Assembly: GCF_021044685.1 (NCBI RefSeq) | Contig: NZ_CP088014.1 | Coordinates: 7,550,001-7,614,000 of the forward strand | From: Bradyrhizobium daqingense | Lineage (GTDB): Bacteria; Pseudomonadota; Alphaproteobacteria; Rhizobiales; Xanthobacteraceae | Length of the DNA stretch: 64,000 nt | Reading direction: 5' to 3' | In this document: piece by piece, positions 29,569-40,374 of the stretch | Layout: each line of letters begins with the position of its first letter | Position numbering within the stretch: position 1 is the stretch's first letter | The notes under the pieces: model-generated | Databases searched by the model: none | What the model was told of the DNA's origin: nothing | Seen by the model: only the letters and a program-made list of their open reading frames with translations | Program-made: the position numbers and the translations under genes

Positions 29569-30844
29569 TGTCCCTCGCTCAAGATCTCGTTCCAGCAGGC
29601 TTATTTTGTCGACGCGATAGCTCGCGATGCTCCCGCGTTCCAGGAGCTGCCAGCGTCGACAATAATCAATCTTGGTGAGCTTCCCGATCGGCTGCGCCTA
29701 CTCCTATGAAACGCTCCTTCTTGAGCAACGCGACAATTTGCGCGCGTTCTCAATGATAGCGCCACCAGCGAGCAATGGTTCTCGTCGTAGTCGGCGATGG
29801 CGCAGCATTCTCTCATCATTCAGAAGAACCTTGCAGATTTTTTACCGTGCCCCGGCACGAATGCAAACCGTCCACTGATTCCTGCAAGTGTTCGATGGAG
29901 CCCCGCCTCACGCATTGCCCAGACCAGCAACCTCGTCTGGGACGCGCCACGTAAGCGCCACGGCTGATCGGCCGAGCCGCAATGGCGCGATTGGACCGGC
30001 AAACATTGCACCTGATCAACTACCAGTTCCGGCAGGTTGTTCGAGATGACGGGCACGTGGCAAGCGTAACCAACGAACGCCGCGCACATCAAGGTTTTGG
30101 ATGCAAGACAGGTTTTGCCGCGCCGACGGCAGAAAGCAACTGCTCGCCGATATCCGCCAAAGCTGCTCGATGGCTGATTCCTCCGGTCCCCTGGGCTATC
30201 ACGTTGGATGTTGTGGTGTGGTTGCCGCGCGCGCAAATCCAAAAGCTCTTCGGCCTTCAAGCCCGCCGATCGTCTCGTGTTTCGGTGACAACGATACCAA
30301 TGAAACGCTTCGTGAAGCCAAGCCTCTTGCACGGCTAGCCTTGCTTTCGGGTGGCTGCCGTTTGGTCCAGAAAGCCGCCTTCGATGCAGATGCGCACCAC
30401 CGCCAGACTCGCCTGACGCACAGTGAGCAAGGTGGACATTCGCAACGCTTTGGCGGCCAGGACAGAACGCTCCGCGCGCTCGTGAGCATTTGCCGAGCCA
30501 GCGCTCTCCGCTGGCTCTGGGCGCACCGGCGTCACGCACAACCAAAGTTTCGGACCAGATCATCCTCGCGCCGCGAGCTGAGAGGTTCAGGAAGCCTGAG
30601 TGGCTCTGTTCGGATAGATCGAGTTCTGGCTCGTCCCCCTCCCCCACGGACGCGAAACGACAGCCGCGATGCCGCTTGCTCGTCATTGCGAGGAGCGCTG
30701 GCGACGAAGCGATCCAGACTGCCACTGCGGGGGGTCTGGATTGCTTGGCTGCGCTTGCAATGACGATGTGGAAGCAGGCGCGTGCCACACGCCGCCGCGA
30801 GCTCACTTCGGGCCAATCAGGCCGCATATTCATGGCCGGCAGAC
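29569..30844. other. Gap with a dispersed repeat, no clear gene
   Basis: A minus-strand frame from 30902 to 29820 is long but reads through the palindromic repeat at 30681 and shows no domain, so I do not call it. The region looks like degenerate DNA. Confidence 0.4.
30681..30765. repeat. Dispersed palindromic repeat of Rhizobiales type
   Basis: CGTCATTGCGAGGAGCG at the left is mirrored by GCGCTTGCAATGACG at the right, making a long imperfect hairpin of about 85 bp with GCGACGAAGCGATCCAGAC inside. Such extragenic palindromes recur many times in Bradyrhizobium genomes. Only one clear copy is in this window. Confidence 0.7.
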
Positions 30845-32401
30845 ATGGACCCGAACTACGCCATGCGTGATTGCCTTCTTGCGACGACCTCGCCCCGGAC
30901 ATACTCGGCTACGGCAGCACTTTCTTTCAATTTAAGACCAAGGGGCAAGCAATCTGGGCTTGCTATCGCACTTTCGCTAGCGGCTTGTCTGGTCGGCAAT
31001 CCCGTACTGGCACAAACCGCGAGCGGACTTGATCCTAGTAACCACCCTGTGGATCAGGCCAGCAAAAGAGGAAAGACTTCCGACCGGGCCGCAAAGCTCC
31101 CGATCGACCTGATCTGTCAGGCAATCCGCCCTCCTGCCCCGGCGCGAGCAGCAGGTCCCGGAGTGCCTTTGGAGAAGCGCGGCAATGCGGACAGGGCTGC
31201 TCAGACGAGACCGCAAAAAACGATCGATCCCTTCCAAAGGTACGACAATCTGCGTGAAAAAGGGTTGTGGTTCCCCATCCCTGGTCCTGCAGATACGATT
31301 GATCAGGACAAGGGGGGCGTTAGATCTGCGCTGGCGGACGTCGGCATCGGCTATATCGGGTGGACACATAACTCCTTTGCAAGCAACCAGCTACCGCATG
31401 CAGCCAGAAGCACTATCGCAAACCAGCTCTATATGGGCCAGAATCCGACTTTCGCGTCGGCGAACTTCATGATCGTCACCTACGATCTGAGCCGGTTTGG
31501 CATTGCCGACGGACAGATTGTCGTAGGGGCCGAGCAGCAATACTGGACGTGGGATCGCCCAGGGCCAGATCGGGTGGGACTCAATACGCTCGCCTACTAC
31601 CAGACTTTCTTCAACAGGACACTAGTACCCGGAATCAGAGCTGAGTGATACGGCGGCCTTTGAAACGGCGTTGACGGACCTTTTTCTTGGTCCAGACGAA
31701 GGGCTCGGCTCTGTCGTTGTATGCGTTGACGTAGGCATCGATGTGTTCCTGAAGCTGCTTGAGGCTCGTGAAGGAGGTGCCGCTGAGCGACTGCCCCTGC
31801 AAGATGGAAAACCATACTTCGACCTGATTGAGCCATGACGCACTTGTCGGCGTGAAATGAAATTGCACGTTGGGGTGGGCCTTGAGCCAGTCCTCGTTCT
31901 TTTTATGGGTGTTGAGGTTGTCGAGGATGACGTGAAGCTTGCGGTTCGGAAAAGTCGCGGTGACGCTGTTCATGAAATCGAGAAACTCGACGCGGCGCCG
32001 GCGTTTTGAATGGGTCGCGATGATCTTTCCGGTGGCGACTTCGAGCGCCGCAAACAATGTTGTGGTGCCATGCCGCTTGTAATCGTGGCTTTGGCCGGTT
32101 AAGGCGCGGCCATTGGGCAACTTCAGATAACCCTGCGCTCGCTCCAAAGCCTGGATCGAGGGCTTCTCGTCCACGCACAGCACAATGGCCTTCGCCGGCG
32201 GCGCGACATAGAGGCCGACAACATCGGCGGCTTTGGCCGTAAAGTTCGGGTCGTTGCTCTCGCACCAGGACTTGCGAGCCACCAGGTCAATCTTGTGGCT
32301 GCGCAGGAACCGCCAGACATATTGGACATCGACATCGCCCAGCGCCTCGGCCAGCAGGGGGCCGGTCCAGCGCGCAAACCCTTGCGGTGGCGGCTTATCC
32401 A

Positions 32402-33925
32402 GTCGTCCGTTAAGAAGCCGGATTGATCGAGGCTGGCCGGGCGAGCGTGCGCCATAGCTGGGCCAGGAACAGGCACAAGAGATATCTCAGCCAGGCGAGG
32501 ATGCGGCGGAAGTTGTGTCCGACGGCTGAGAGGACGACGTTGGCGGCATCGCCGGCGCGGCCTTTGAGGTAGCAGCGCCCGAGGTGGCCTTCCGCCTTCA
32601 GGTGTCCGATGATGGGCTCGATGGCGGAGCGGCGGCGCAGCTCGCGCTTGATGACACCGAAAACGCCGCGCTTCTGGCCGGAGATGAAGACGCGACGGGG
32701 ATTTTGTGCGTCGTGGCCGCGGTATCCCTTGTCGACATAGGCCCGCTCGATCGGACAGCCGGTGAGTGTCTCGGTGCGGTCAATGACGTCCCGCAAGGTG
32801 TGACCGTCGTAGGGGTTGTCGGGCAGTGCGCTGGCGTGCAGCACGAACAGGCCACCGGGAGCCCGGCGGTTGTTGGTGACGATGGAGGCCTTCACGCCGA
32901 ACTCGTAAGGCGCGCTGGCCTTGCCCTTGCCGATGCACTCCACTTCCGGGGCATGGAAGGAATAGAGCTTCCAGCCGCGCTGGCGCTGCTGCTGCGAGCG
33001 GATCTGCGTGGCCCGGCCGAGCGGGAGGGCGAACGCCTGCTCCAGTGCTGGCTGGCCTTCGATCTTGCGGCGGATGTCGCGGATGATCCGGCCCAGCCGG
33101 CTACGCAGGATACGCAACTGCCGCTGATGCCGCCTGAACTGTTTGGCATGGGCGTAGCGGCCGGCCATCATCGCGGCGGCCTTGGCGATGCGAGCATAGG
33201 ATTGCCGCAGCCTGACGCCGTGCCTGATCGCCAGGCGGTTGAGCCCCTTGATGGCCGCATGCAGCAGCTTGGCATCGGTCGGAAAGGTGATGGCCTTCGG
33301 CTGCACCGTGGTGTCGACCGTAACCCGCTTGAGGTCCTGGCTGCGTAATGCACCGGCCTCGTGCGCTACCCGCAAGCTCTCGGCCAGCAGCAACTCCAGC
33401 TTGTCGCCAAGCCGCTTGCGCCAATGGCTCAGGTCCGAGCGCTCGTGCGGGAACGTGTGCTGAAAGAACTCTTCCCCGGTGAAGAACTGGAAGTATGGGT
33501 CATGGACCCAGCGCTCGCACACCTCCTCATCGGACAGCCCGTAAATGTGCTTGAGCAACAGCAGACCGATCATGAAGCGCGTCTCGATCCCGGGCCTGCC
33601 GTTCTCGCTGTAGAGCGGCGCGATCTCGCCGTCGATCCAGTCCCAATCGACCTTGCCGGCGAGCAGAACCAGCTCGTGCTTCATATTGATGATCTGGTCG
33701 AGCCGAGCCCGGAACAGATCGTTCGATCCCGTCGTCTTGTGCTTCTTCGGCCGCATCGTTCCCTCCGATGCAGACAAGGAATCATGCTTCCCGCTTCGAG
33801 GGAATCCACGAAAACCAAATCGCAAGGTTCTGACGCCCAAAGCATCAAAACCTTGCAATCTGGAAATGCCCCTTAGCCCAAATCGAGATTCCCGATCAGT
33901 GGCTTAGTCCTTCTTCACGGACGAC
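32402..33925 (-). mobile_element. IS5-type element inserted in the IS630 element
   Basis: Ends GTCGTCCGTTAAGAAG (left) and, reversed, GTCGTCCGTGAAGAAG (right) are inverted repeats with one mismatch. TATCCA occurs at 32396-32401 and 33926-33931 as the target duplication. The 1.52-kb element carries one intact transposase gene and appears complete. Confidence 0.85.
32410..33756 (-). CDS. IS5-family transposase (DUF772 N-terminus)
   Basis: A 448-residue DDE transposase. N-terminal GLLLLKHIYGLSDEEVCERW and PYFQFFTGEEFFQHTFPHER form the DUF772 region; RVTVDTTVQPKAITFPTDAK contains the first Asp, ERAYVDKGYRGHDAQNP the second, and SAIEPIIGHLKAEGHLGRCY the Glu region. The frame is open to 33858, but ATG at 33756 (MRPKKHKTTGSNDLF) is the likely start because the upstream residues look non-coding. 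Intact, so the element may still be mobile. Confidence 0.9.
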   Translation of the reverse strand: MRPKKHKTTGSNDLFRARLDQIINMKHELVLLAGKVDWDWIDGEIAPLYSENGRPGIETRFMIGLLLLKHIYGLSDEEVCERWVHDPYFQFFTGEEFFQHTFPHERSDLSHWRKRLGDKLELLLAESLRVAHEAGALRSQDLKRVTVDTTVQPKAITFPTDAKLLHAAIKGLNRLAIRHGVRLRQSYARIAKAAAMMAGRYAHAKQFRRHQRQLRILRSRLGRIIRDIRRKIEGQPALEQAFALPLGRATQIRSQQQRQRGWKLYSFHAPEVECIGKGKASAPYEFGVKASIVTNNRRAPGGLFVLHASALPDNPYDGHTLRDVIDRTETLTGCPIERAYVDKGYRGHDAQNPRRVFISGQKRGVFGVIKRELRRRSAIEPIIGHLKAEGHLGRCYLKGRAGDAANVVLSAVGHNFRRILAWLRYLLCLFLAQLWRTLARPASINPAS

Positions 33926-35429
33926 TATCCAGCAGCTTCAGAATCCGCTTGTCGGTCGTCTTCGTATAGATCGGCTGCTTGCCAGGCCGCGGCTTGTCTT
34001 GCAGCCCTTCAAGGCCATGGTCGGCATAGCGATGCCGCCAAAGGCTGACAATCCGCGGCTGGACCCCAACTTCCTTGGCGATCGACCGGGTGCTGCGCCC
34101 ATCCGCCGCCAACAGAACTATCCGCGCCCGCTTCAAATCGCGCTGCAACGTCACCGGTGAGCGACAGCACGCCTCAAGCACCTTGCGATCTTTCCTCGAA
34201 AGGTGGACTTCTCTTGCTTCGGGTATCATCCCGACCTTGAATCACGACTCACGTTCCAAGAAAAGTGGGTACTAGAACTCAAACTTGGCTACCTCAGAAA
34301 CCAGAATGAATTCACCGGCACATTGTTCGGAGGAATCACAGGATCGAACATGTCTGCCTTGTTCCAGGCTGGGATGAGCACCAATGCCGCGCCCACGCCA
34401 GCGGCCAACTTGAAGTACAATTTTGACGCTCGCTTGTACAACAAGGTCTCCGTCCAGCGCTCAATCAGTCCAGATGGTGCCTATGCCCATATAACCGAGA
34501 ATCCCACCGGCTTGAAATGGAGCACGGCCAATGCAGGCATCCTTCTTGTCGAAGAAGCCGGCTACAAGAGCAAGGCTGCTCCCGGCGTACCCGACACGTG
34601 GCTGCGGGCGGGCGTTGGTTTGAACAGGAGCCGCTACACGAATTTGGCGGATCCCAAGCAACAAAGGGAGAGCGGAAATAATTTTCACTACATCGCTGCG
34701 GACAGGCAGCTCTGGCAGAGTGACGCCCTTGGGTCGCCGTCTCGCGGCATCTACGGCGGCTTCTCCGTCATGGGAGCTCCACCTGAGCGCAACAGGATCA
34801 GCCGGTATTACGAGCTTCGTCTTTATGCAAAGGGACCTTTTGATAGCCGGCCCAGTGATCTGATTGCTCTCGTGGCGACCAACACGGCCTGGAGTAAGCT
34901 TGCAGTGGATGCTGCTCTGGCAAAAGGCCAGCTTGCGCACCGCGATAGCACAGCAGTCACGGGAACATACATCGCGCATCTCGCTCCGGGGATATATGCA
35001 AGCGTCGGACTGTCATACATTCATTACCCGACAATCATCACACACACGCCCCAAACGGAACACGCGCTCAATCTGTTGATATCTACGTTGATATTCTTCT
35101 GATCATCGCAAGCGCCGTTCTGCTCCGACGTTATCGTGACGCATGGGACCGAACCCTACCACGGCAAGTCGGCTAAGCGTGACAGAAACGAGAGCGCGAC
35201 CTTCGACCGAGCAACGAGCACCACTTTATCGGCATGGGGAAGGACCTGGACGATCGTAAGCTCGGGGGAAACCAGCGAGCGGAAGGCATGGAGCAAGGGC
35301 GAATCGCGGGCATCGATTGCGATTCTGATCTTATGACCTTATTCGCGCCCGTGAATTCCGCAACCTTCACCAAAGAACCCAATTGCATGAGACGAGGCGG
35401 TCTCGCGGGCGCCGGCATCACCGCGTTGA

Positions 35430-35617
35430 TGAGCCGCGAGGCCGTTTGCTACGACAATGCCCCGATGGAGAGCTTCCTCCATACACTGGTTCGTCATCGC
35501 AACCATAACCGCGCCGACGCCCAGCGCATTATCTTTGCTTTCATCGAGGGCTTCTACGAGCCGAACCCGGCTCCATTCCGCAATCGATATATCGCCCGAT
35601 CGAGATGGAGCTAAAAG
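35430..35617 (+). pseudogene. IS3-family transposase fragment
   Basis: The frame reads VCYDNAPMESFLHTL and later FAFIEGFYEPNPAPFRNRYI, a degraded version of the IS3 OrfB end (CYDNAPMESFFHTLK, YIEGFYN). No ends or N-terminal domain remain. A relic only. Confidence 0.72.
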
Positions 35618-35621
35618 CCGC

Positions 35622-37054
35622 TTAAACCCCTCCACTCTTTCGGGGAAGATCAGACTGCCCTAAATTTAGAGCCGAGTCATCTGGATCGACGGATACTGGC
35701 GACGGTATGGATTGATCATCGAGCAATCGCCAAAGCTCCCCTGGAGAGAATTGCTCTAGATCGAAACTAAGCCCTTCTGGACCGGCGGAGAACGACGGGG
35801 CAGGGTGTTGGCGCAAGTCATCCTGCAAGTCCTTTTCTAGTCGCTGAAGCTCCTCTGAGGGGACGGAGACGGGGGACGGCATGGATTGATTATCAAGCAA
35901 TCGCCGAAGCTCCCCTGGAGAGAATTGCTTTAGATCGAAACTAAACTCTTCTGGATCGGCGGAGAACGACGCGGCAGGGTGTCGGTGCAACTCGCCCTGT
36001 AAGTCCTTTTCCAGTCGCTGAAGCTTGTCCGAAGGGACGGAGGCTGGTGACGGAATGGGTTGATGATCAAGATGATCCAGCACTTGCAAAAGCTCCCACT
36101 GATGAAGCTGCTCGGGATTGATCGCGACGTGCCCTTGGACGAAAGCCGACGGGGCGGGTTGATCCTCCTGCCCGTCCCGAAGCTCCTCTCGCCGACTGCT
36201 AGCTTCGTACGAGGCCCTGTGCTGTGCAGCGGCGTCGCCGATGAGCGTCGGTTCCATCAGTGCCGCGCTTTCGGGATGGATGGGGGCCACGTTCGGGGGG
36301 CGGGCGCGACCGCTCCGTTGGCGTACGATGACTTCGCCCGTCGACCGAAAGGTGCGGAGATGGTCTAATGCTACAAGGAGGATTTTGGGATTTCCCTTTC
36401 CGACGAACTCGTATACGTCACCGCCATTGCTCAGCGACTTATTGTCCTGCCGAGCAACAATGCTCGGTCTGCGTTTTGCGAAGAGCCAACGGCTAAAGCT
36501 AAGAAGAGCGCCTGCATGTTGCTTCGCCCCACCGGCGACCATCCCGCCTTTGATGAGAGCCTCCTCAAGCCTCAAGATTTCGGGAGCATCCTGGGATAAA
36601 CAGGCCGCTTGTCCAACTGATGCCCCCGTACCACAATCCCAGTTGATTGAGCCGGCTGCATCGCGGAGGCTGCTGACATTGCTCCACCACCGCCTGAATT
36701 GGCGAACTCGCTCAGCTGCTGCTCAATGGCAACGCCTTGCGGACTTTTTAGGGCCCTTGGCCTCTTCGCTGCTCTCAACTCAGCTGTGTTACGCTCATCG
36801 TTGATGAGGACCTCGCTTGGCAAGAGGTTGCTCCTGGCAAGTGCACTCATCGGCTCGGCCGGGGACTGCTGGTGTAGCTAGACACATTGGTAGAGGGCCT
36901 ACCGCGTGGCCCACCGTCAGGGATCGCGTTATCGGCTTCGCGCACCTCGTTTAATTGCTGCTCAAAGTCGTCTTGCCCGGATCGGTCGGGTTGATGCTCT
37001 TGCGAGACCTGTACCGCGGCCCGGCAGTTACGTCAAAATTGTGCGGTTCCACAT
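35622..37054 (-). pseudogene. Decayed type III effector gene with 50-residue repeats
   Basis: Downstream of a tts box, coding-like protein appears in successive frames. MWNRTILT starts at 37054 and stops at once. Another frame between about 36985 and 36853 reads QDDFEQQLNEVREADNAIPD. A third starts at 36850 (ALKSPQGVAIEQQLSEF). The last, 36575 to 35622, reads a domain resembling an integrase core-binding/SAM-like fold (ALLSFSRWLFAKRRPSIVAR), then repeats of about 55 residues with FSPGELRRLLDNQSMPSPVS and LQRLEKDLQ. At least three frame changes make a full effector impossible. Similar repeated proteins are secreted by Bradyrhizobium, but I cannot name this one. Confidence 0.7.
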
Positions 37055-37095
37055 TAGCCTCTCGTCATGCAATCAATTGAGCTAGTCCTACTATG

Positions 37096-37122
37096 AACAA
37101 ACTTTCGAGAATCTGACGAGCC
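37096..37122 (-). promoter_or_regulatory. tts box (TtsI-dependent promoter element)
   Basis: Read leftward: CTCGTCAGATTCTCGAAAGT, matching the GTCAG-TT-TCGAAAGC core of tts boxes. It lies 42 bp before ATG 37054 of the decayed effector gene, the expected layout for a type III-secreted protein. Confidence 0.8.
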
Positions 37123-37127
37123 GTCGC

Positions 37128-37290
37128 CCGCGGCTCTCAATCGTCGCGCAACTTCATGCCGAAATCCTCGACTTGCGCGCCACCGGTCTGTCGCCGCGCG
37201 GGATCGCGCCGCAGATCGCCATGAGCGTGAGGACTATCGAACGCTGGCTTGCTGCGGGCGGTGAGCCTGAGCGCCGGCGGCCGCCCGCAC
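37128..37290 (+). pseudogene. Transposase N-terminal helix-turn-helix fragment
   Basis: The plus frame from about 37131 reads RLSIVAQLHAEILDLRATGL, SPRGIAPQIAMSVRTIERWL, a helix-turn-helix of the type at the start of ISL3-like transposases. Nothing catalytic follows. Confidence 0.55.
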
Positions 37291-37299
37291 ACTCTGTCC

Positions 37300-37899
37300 T
37301 CATTGATCCTTTTCGAGATTATTTGGGAAAAGCGCTGGGAGGAAGCTGACCTTAGCGATTTTTATCGCACCAAGCTCGCTGTCATCGGCTTCCCAGGTCC
37401 AGTGGGCACTTGCACTCTGCTCCCGAGCGGACCAGGTGTTTGCAACGCAGCGCGAGGGGCCTTTGCATAGCGCAATAACTGAACTGGGCATGAGGCCTTA
37501 AGCTATGCAGGTTGCGAAATACCGCGCCCGCCGAGGAATTTGGGCGGCCATCAGGAAAAGCCTTTGTCAGCAAACTTTCGTTTGGTGGCCAAGTTCTTGG
37601 CGCTTGGCCATCGCCTGCGCTCGGCGCCGGTGCTCCCTCGATCAGGAATGCGTTCGATCTGTGGTAGCTGCGGTTTTCAAGACAAGAATTGGCGGACTAT
37701 GTGAAAGGATCAGGGATGCAGAAAGCATGTCCGGGCACGCACCAAATTGGTAGAATCGCTTGGCAGATTCTACAAAGAGGAGGCTGGACGGTTCAGGCCG
37801 TGCCCCTGCAACGGATCCATCGCCTGCCAACAGCCTCGCTATAGAACGCCTTACGCGAGCTGCCCCGCCGAAAGCTCGATTGCAGGCCCTGCTGCCTCT
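37300..37899. other. Gap, no gene identified
   Basis: Short frames only, with no recognisable protein. It separates the transposase fragment from the end of the second effector relic. Confidence 0.4.
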
Positions 37900-40152
37900 T
37901 CAGCCACGTTCAGGATAAATGCGTACGCGCTGGCGGCCTTCGCTCTCCACCAATTCACCCCTGTAAGGCACTCCGCGGATCTCGAAATAGGTTGGTTGGC
38001 CCGCCCGCGGCAAGATGCCTTGGCCTTCCAGGGCGCGGACGAGGTAGGGCGGAAGGAATCGATCTCGGTGCTCCCATCCCCGCGGATCAGATACCCAAGA
38101 TCAACGGGCCCCTCACCGGATTGCACGGCTGGCACGATCGGCCGGGGACGATAGAGCGACTGAGACGGGCCTGGTTCATCCGGCTGGCTCACGCGGGGAT
38201 GATGGATCAGGCGAACATCCCTGCGGCCTCCTGGTCCACCGTAGCCGAAAATAGCGCTCCCCATTGATCACAAACTGACTTGGCCCGAACTGGTTTGGCA
38301 GCAGATGCATATTTCCCAATACATCGATCAACACGACTGAAGCCGCCTGGGAGCCGTGGCGCCAGCCGGCGCCAACGATCGCTCCTATATCCCGCAGCTC
38401 CGGAGCCGCCCCCGGCGGTCCTGCGAACGACGAGGCGGCTGCAAATTCAGATGCTGGCGCAGAGCGCGCATCGTCACGCAAGTCGTGGGGTGTGGGGTGG
38501 ATCCAGATCAACGAAGGAGTCGAGACCGCCGTAGATGTTTGACGATCGAGGCCTCACGCACGACGGCGATGCGGAGTCTTGCATCTGTTGCCCGAGCCAG
38601 GCCCAGGCTCCCTGGCTGGGGGTGGCCGGTGTAGCAGGAAGCTCGAGCGGCGGATGAGCTTGCGCGCCCCAGTGCGGCGCTGGCTCTGGTGAGGCGGGTC
38701 CTTGGATCTGCTCGCCAAGCCAGTTCCAGGCTCCGGCGCTCGGCGTCGCCGGGGTTGCGGGAAGCTGCTGCGACGAACCGGCCTGCCAATGGCTGGGCGG
38801 CGCTGGCATCGATATGTTGGGCCCGTGGATCTGCTCGCCAAGCCAATCCCAGGCGCCCGCGCTCGGGCTAGCTGGCGTTGCGGGAGGACCCTGCAGTGCA
38901 TGCGGCTGTCGAGCAGCTTCCCAAGAAGGCTGGCCCGGATCCTCAGGAGGCCTCAATCCAAGCGCCCTGTTCGCCTCCAGGATTTGCTCGTATCCGCCAA
39001 GTTTGACCAGATCAGCATTGATCTTCTTGTCGTTGGTTTCGCGCCTGTACTCCTCGAGATCCCGGACAAACGCGGGGGTGGAAAGTCGGCCGGCCATCGG
39101 TGGCCTATCATGGGTCCGCAGCCACTCACTCAGCTTAGACATGCGGCGAGCTTGCCTGTCGATCGTCTTCGGCTCGATCCTGTGTGTTGCCTTTTCCGCC
39201 GCCGCCCACATGTGGATGAGGGTTGCGTCCGCGCCGTGAGGAGCCAGTCGGCGGAGATCAGGCGCCAGGGCGTTTCCGGCACCGACCTCACGGAGCTTCT
39301 TCAAGGCCGCCTTGATGCGCGTGCCGCGGCGGCCTGCGTACCTGTCGACCTCCTCATCGAGCTCAGCTTCCAGCTGGTGGTTTTCCACCTCCGGATTGTC
39401 CTGCTGCGCGTTTTCCAATTCCCGGCTATTCGATCCGCAATTGAGGGCCTGCCGTGCTCGCTCAGGAGCACGCTCAAATGGCGCAAATCGGTTGCCGCAT
39501 TCTTGATCGTGCCGTCGGTGAGGTTACCCGCCGCCTTGTTTCGGAAATCTTTAATGAGCTCCTCATCGGCCGCAGGGACCCCGCGCGTCCGGCCCGGCTG
39601 CCTCGCATAATCAATTCGTAAATTCGTCGAAAAGACGTCAGATTGCCCAGCGTCGCGCGACGAATTTTCACTGCTGCTCCGGCCAAGCGCCTTGCCGATT
39701 CCCGACTTGAAGCGTGACCATAATCTGCGGCTTTTTCCGCTTTTGGCCGACGCGGCAGACTCTGCGTCCGGAAAGCTTTAGCGCGCGCTGCTGAACAGAT
39801 CATCTCGCAAACTAGACTGCGGCACTTGCGTCGCAGCGGTAAGCTGAAAGCTGGGAATGTCTACGCTCCGGCGCGTGTCGCCTAGCGCACTCTCCCTAAA
39901 AGTGGAGTGCGGCGGCGCCCGCATCGAACCGCCGAAATCGTCCCGCCGGACTGCTCGACCACCTCCTGCGGGAGGCCGATCAGGTGAAGTTGACTTGCTT
40001 TGATCAGACGGATCGAGATGCAAATCCTCCATACGCTTCTCAAAGTCGCCTTGCTCGCTTGAGTCGCCCCGTCGCTGACCCGCCCGCCCCGGCAGCGCGG
40101 CGTACTCCCGCATCCAGGCTCCTGAATCGAAGAATGGGTCAACCGGATCCAT
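37900..40152 (-). pseudogene. Large type III effector gene with many disablements
   Basis: Starts MDPVDPFFDSGAWMREYAAL at 40152, about 95 bp after a tts box. The first frame has an in-frame TAA at 39778-39780; beyond it the same frame continues SGKSRRLWSRFKSGIGKALG, then ADEELIKDFRNKAAGNLTDG and HLSVLLSEHGRPSIADRI. A frameshift near 39425 leads to ENAQQDNPEVENHQLEAELD, a second integrase-like domain (RRMSKLSEWLRTHDRPPMAG) and three or four Trp-rich repeats (ATPSAGAWNWLGEQIQG). Further shifts near 38500, 38270 and 38040 connect VVLIDVLGNMHLLPNQFGPS, RRDVRLIHHPRVSQPDEPGP and GILPRAGQPTYFEIRGVPYR, ending IYPERG at 37900. About 750 residues originally. Architecture resembles large Bradyrhizobium Nop effectors. 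Confidence 0.8.
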
Positions 40153-40249
40153 CCTGCTCTCCTCATGTTTGTAGAGACCCTGCAGCAATCCGTACGGCCT
40201 GGATTACGGCGAGATTGCAGCTCTTCAGATTCTCGATTGTTGTAGCCGC

Positions 40250-40272
40250 AACCTTTCAAGAAGCTGACGAGA
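40250..40272 (-). promoter_or_regulatory. tts box upstream of large effector relic
   Basis: Read leftward: CTCGTCAGCTTCTTGAAAGG, one mismatch from the CGTCAGCTT-TCGAAAGC core. It lies about 95 bp from ATG 40152. Confidence 0.75.
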
Positions 40273-40374
40273 TCAGGATATTGCTGCGCGCGAGACCGGC
40301 GTCGCATCGGCACCCGCCTGACGACGGACGGAGTTGCTCCAATTTTATCGCACCTCTTCGCCGGTTTCGTGTTC

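Larger units (their letters stand above)
31635..34229 (-). pseudogene. IS630-type transposase, split by inner insertion
   Basis: The N-terminal part (34229 to about 33932) holds a helix-turn-helix (SIAKEVGVQPRIVSLWRHRY) and ends RILKLLD. The C-terminal part (about 32400 to 31635) resumes KPPPQGFARWTGPLLAEALG and contains the DDE catalytic region: VDEKPSIQALER, VILDNLNTHK, SASWLNQVEVWF. Joining the halves across the insertion reads LLDKPPPQG in frame. It cannot make a full transposase now. Confidence 0.87.
31625..34272 (-). mobile_element. IS630-type element (outer), carrying a nested IS5-type element
   Basis: Flanked by TA at 31623-31624 and 34273-34274, the target duplication of IS630/Tc1 elements. 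The ends start with GTACCC on both sides, followed by partly matching inverted sequence (GAGTGAT / GAGTCGTGAT). Without the inner insertion (32402-33925 and one target copy) the element is about 1.1 kb, the usual size. Confidence 0.88.
30845..35102 (+). pseudogene. OprB-like carbohydrate porin, interrupted by nested insertion sequences
   Basis: The left part (to CTA at 31622-31624) has a signal-like segment GLAIALSLAACLVGNPVLAQ and then WFPIPGPADTIDQDKGG, DVGIGYIGWTHNSF. The right part (from 34275) begins ELKLGYLRNQNEFTGTLFGG and runs to 35102, ending LISTLIFF, a typical final barrel strand with terminal Phe. Removing 31625-34272 plus one TA copy restores FFNRTLELKLGYLRNQ in frame, giving about 535 residues. 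So this is one OprB-family outer-membrane porin gene, disrupted recently enough that both halves remain open. ATG 30845 is a guess; 30782 is another in-frame option. Confidence 0.88.

Noticed and set aside
29820..30902. A 360-codon minus-strand frame
   Set aside because: It reads through an extragenic palindromic repeat (30681-30765), giving the IASAAKQSR-type translation typical of that repeat, and has no domain.
32584..33348. A 254-codon plus-strand frame opposite the IS5 transposase
   Set aside because: It is the antisense shadow of an intact transposase and has no motif.
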